Source of the DNA: Corynebacterium sp.
Lineage (GTDB): Bacteria; Actinomycetota; Actinomycetes; Mycobacteriales; Mycobacteriaceae
Assembly (NCBI GenBank): GCA_030530875.1
Contig: JAUMUD010000001.1
Coordinates: forward strand, 68,092 to 132,091
Direction of reading: 5' to 3'
Length of the DNA stretch: 64,000 bases
The notes beneath the pieces are model-generated. The model was not told the DNA's origin, did no database searches, and worked only from the letters and a program-made list of their open reading frames with translations. Every line of letters starts with the position of its first letter. Position 1 is the first letter of the stretch. This document shows, in pieces, positions 61,863 to 64,000 of this stretch. A program made the translations under genes and the position numbers.

Positions 61863-61893
61863 AAATGGCCGTGAGTTTTATTACTCACGACCA
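61863..61893 (-). terminator. Terminator of the GlpR-like gene
   Basis: TGGCCGTGAGT (61866-61876) pairs with ACTCACGACCA (61883-61893, one G-U on the transcript strand), loop of 6 nt, then TTTTTATT on the minus strand. Confidence 0.8.
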
Positions 61894-61906
61894 TAAAGTC
61901 TAGGTT

Positions 61907-63367
61907 TTAGCTGACGCGCAACTCGCGATCAAGCTCGACCACATCTGGCTCCTCGACGGCCAATTCCGCATTGGTCAGTGGGAGGAGGTCGAAGTCGGGG
62001 CTTTCATCACTGGCCTCAACGACAATGGCTCCGGGGCGCCGAAGACGGTCCGGGATGCCGAGCTTCTCATCCTGATTGCTTCGCACACCCAGGCGTGCGC
62101 GGCGCATCTGCTTAATACGGCGGGCACGAAGCTCAGCCTCAGCCTTCACATTCTGGCGCAGTGCCCACAGGTACAGCACCGTAATCACTGCGACCACAAT
62201 TGGAGCGGCCCATACGCCACTGCCAAGAATAATGGCGGCCACGAGCGTAATCAGCAGCGCAATACCGAGGCCCACCAGGGTGCGCTTGCGGCGCTGGTAG
62301 CGGGTAACACGATTGGCGGCATCCGCCTTTGGGTCATAACCACCACGGCCGCGGCGCTTCTCAGCGAAGGCAATCTCCTCGGCGGTGAGCTCCTCGGAAT
62401 CGGAAACCTCAACCTCTGGCTCTGGCTCCGGCTGTGGTAGCTGCTCATAGGTGGCACCTGGGTGGAGCAAATCAGCGGGGCTCAGTGCACTCTCATCCAC
62501 CGGCACCTGAGGCTGCGATTTATCCTCGACTGCCTCTTCACCAGCGGAAAGAGAAACTGCCTCGGAATCTTCAGCGGAGGATTCGGTGGTGTCTTCGGCG
62601 ACAATTTCGCCCTCAGCCTCGTCCTCGAGCTCTTCCTCCTGAAGCTCCGCAAGGGCCTCAGCAAGGTCTGCTTCATCCACTGGAATGGTGGCGGTTACGG
62701 TGGACTCGGCATCGGCGACTACTGCCTCAGCCTCATCGGCAAGAGCCTCATCCAAGGAGTCGGCGGCGATGATCTCAGCTTCACGTTCCTCAGCAGCATC
62801 GGCCTTGGCCTCAATATCGGACTCGGCTTCAACCTCAGCCTCAGCAAGAATTTCTGCTTCAGCTTCAGCATCGGCGTCCTCGGTGTGCTCACCAAGGTCC
62901 ATGCTGATTTCCTCGTTCTCGCCGAGGGCGGGGAGGACCGAGTCCTCTTCCTTAACGGTGATTGCGTGTGGGGCTAGTTCGTCTTCGGATTCACGCTGGG
63001 CGCTGGTGTCAGCGGTGGCAGCGGATTCATCGGCTGGGACTGCTGGGGATTGAGTGCGGGACGCAGCATTGCGTACTTCCTTCTTCCTAGGGGCGTCATA
63101 GTCCTCATCCTCACCAATGAGCGGATCGAGCTCATCAGTCAGTGCGGGCTCCTCATCATCAAGAAGCAGTTCCTCATCGGCCATGAAGAAACGAGGACGG
63201 CGACGGCGCGTGCCCTCATTCTCATCATTGCCCTTCAGAACCACGCGGGTCTGATCAAAGCCCTCATTGGTGCGACTAATAGGCTTTTGGTTACGCAAAA
63301 TCAGTGGCGTGAGTACGCACAGCCACAGAAGCACAATGAGGCCAATTCCCAGGGGACCCGACAGCAT
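61907..63367 (-). CDS. GlpR-like membrane receptor with long acidic region
   Basis: Protein of 486 residues: one N-terminal helix (about 4-24, GPLGIGLIVLLWLCVLTPLI), a short basic stretch with RRRRPRFFMADEELLLDD (in part), a very acidic, low-complexity Ala/Glu/Asp region (about 75-310), two adjoining helices (about 355-400, TLVGLGIALLITLVAAIILG) and a C-terminal cytosolic tail (RIKQMRRARLGVRSNQDEKLGIPDRLRRPGAI in part: LGIPDRLRRPGAIV). Layout and position next to a RimJ-like gene match GlpR, the membrane partner of the gephyrin-like division protein Glp in corynebacteria. ATG 63367 is chosen. Confidence 0.72.
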   Translation of the reverse strand: MLSGPLGIGLIVLLWLCVLTPLILRNQKPISRTNEGFDQTRVVLKGNDENEGTRRRRPRFFMADEELLLDDEEPALTDELDPLIGEDEDYDAPRKKEVRNAASRTQSPAVPADESAATADTSAQRESEDELAPHAITVKEEDSVLPALGENEEISMDLGEHTEDADAEAEAEILAEAEVEAESDIEAKADAAEEREAEIIAADSLDEALADEAEAVVADAESTVTATIPVDEADLAEALAELQEEELEDEAEGEIVAEDTTESSAEDSEAVSLSAGEEAVEDKSQPQVPVDESALSPADLLHPGATYEQLPQPEPEPEVEVSDSEELTAEEIAFAEKRRGRGGYDPKADAANRVTRYQRRKRTLVGLGIALLITLVAAIILGSGVWAAPIVVAVITVLYLWALRQNVKAEAELRARRIKQMRRARLGVRSNQDEKLGIPDRLRRPGAIVVEASDESPDFDLLPLTNAELAVEEPDVVELDRELRVS

Positions 63368-63475
63368 AAAGGTAGCCCTTTCTGAATAGACTAATTTCAC
63401 AGAAACACGGCCATAAGCAGGAGTTTTCCAAACCCGTAATGCCGTGCAAAATCACATCGAATAAAATCTTAAAGC

Positions 63476-64000
63476 CTATTGAAACCCGTATGGTTCAGGC
63501 GCGCCGTTTTCGCGCACTTTAGTCACAGCTTTCACTTTACAGTCCTCACGTATCAGCCCCATGAGGTAGTGATCCTGCCAGCGACCATCGATATGAATAT
63601 TGCGTCGCAAATAGCCCTCACGGCGGAAACCGACCTTGCTCAGCACCCGCCCGGAGGCAGGATTATTCGGCAAATAGGTGGCATAAAGCCGGTGCAAATC
63701 AGTGGTGCTGAAAACAAAATCCACCATCATGGCAAGGGCCATAGTGGCAATTCCATGCCCGGTATAATCTGAATCCACCCAATAGCCCACCCAGGCATCG
63801 GTCTGTTCAATACCACCCACAGTAATTTGGCCGATAAAGCGGCCATCAAGTTCAATCACATAGGGCATGCAGCGGCCCTGACGGCCATACTGCTTCAATA
63901 CCCCATACAGATTAAGCCACTCACCGGCCGTATGCGCCATACCCCAATCGCGCACGGTTGGCTCAACGGGACGCAAGTGTTCCTCATCCTTAATGCGGAT
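63476..64000 (-). CDS. RimJ/RimL-type GNAT acetyltransferase (5' end cut)
   Basis: The 174 visible codons lack only the first part of the gene, which lies beyond the right edge. The sequence is of the RimJ/RimL N-terminal acetyltransferase type: LRPVEPTVRDW near its start, GQITVGGIEQTDAWVGYWVDSDYTGHGIATMA in part (acetyl-CoA loop YTGHGIATMAL) and LPNNPASGRVLSKVGFRREGYLRRNIHIDGRWQDHYLMGL in part. It should acetylate the N-terminus of a protein. In actinobacteria this gene sits between glp (moeA-like) and glpR. Confidence 0.88.
   Translation of the reverse strand: MRIKDEEHLRPVEPTVRDWGMAHTAGEWLNLYGVLKQYGRQGRCMPYVIELDGRFIGQITVGGIEQTDAWVGYWVDSDYTGHGIATMALAMMVDFVFSTTDLHRLYATYLPNNPASGRVLSKVGFRREGYLRRNIHIDGRWQDHYLMGLIREDCKVKAVTKVRENGAPEPYGFQ

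Overview
The window comes from a mycolate-type actinobacterium, most likely a Corynebacterium or close relative. The evidence is a mycothiol conjugate amidase (mca), actinobacterial synteny (eno with ftsB, DUF501 and ppx; glmU with a TetR gene and mfd; mca with greA and a short-chain Z-prenyl synthase), a GlpR-type division receptor beside a RimJ-like gene, a MetP/MetS pair, and many start codons placed 6-8 nt after a -10 hexamer, which is the leaderless style of this group. Base composition is moderate, and no phage, insertion sequence, CRISPR array or rRNA operon was seen.

Layout. 0-6.7 kb is accessory: a truncated secreted tannase-like lipoprotein, DUF2218 and DUF808 proteins, a CmtR-like metal sensor with a CDF efflux pump, a TetR/MFS efflux pair with tandem operators, and a DUF222-HNH protein. 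6.8-17.8 kb is mostly core: ychF, the metP-metS amino-acid importer, an AI-2E family permease, a DUF6542-like protein, ispH, xseA-xseB, DUF4245, glpX and fumC. 17.8-22 kb holds a GntR regulator divergent from a 5-oxoproline module (NRAMP-like transporter, pxpA, pxpB, pxpC). A second TetR/MFS pair follows at 22-24 kb. 24-27 kb carries an acetyltransferase, a headless LysR-effector protein with a histone-like tail divergent from DUF5997, and an orphan gene. 27-32.5 kb holds glyA, coaA, uppS, mca, DUF4307 and greA. 32.5-37.5 kb holds an MFS pump with a large palindromic operator, a BI-1 protein, a MmyB-like regulator and a large membrane-anchored surface protein.

37.7-51 kb is core again: an unusual tRNA-Leu(UAA), ppx, DUF501, ftsB, eno, a lytic transglycosylase, two secreted proteins of unknown function, mazG, mfd, a TetR gene, tRNA-Gln, glmU and prs. 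A repeat- and hairpin-rich interval and a probable attenuator precede rplY (L25). 52-54 kb holds an ABC exporter whose ATPase gene is cut by one in-frame amber codon. 54-64 kb holds an NPY-repeat coiled-coil protein, a nagE-type PTS permease, pth, prfC, an unknown protein, pnuC, ppk2 (overlapping pnuC tail to tail), a GlpR-like membrane protein and a RimJ-like acetyltransferase cut by the window end.

Functional groups: cell-envelope and division genes (glmU, ftsB, uppS, lytic transglycosylase, GlpR), translation and transcription quality control (pth, prfC, mfd, greA, ychF, rplY), thiol and metal defence (mca, CmtR/CDF), polyphosphate metabolism (ppx and ppk2), three proton-driven drug pumps with visible operators, and importers for methionine/alanine-type amino acids, 5-oxoproline (inferred), GlcNAc or glucose, and nicotinamide riboside. 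Function calls rest on motif recognition; no database search was run.
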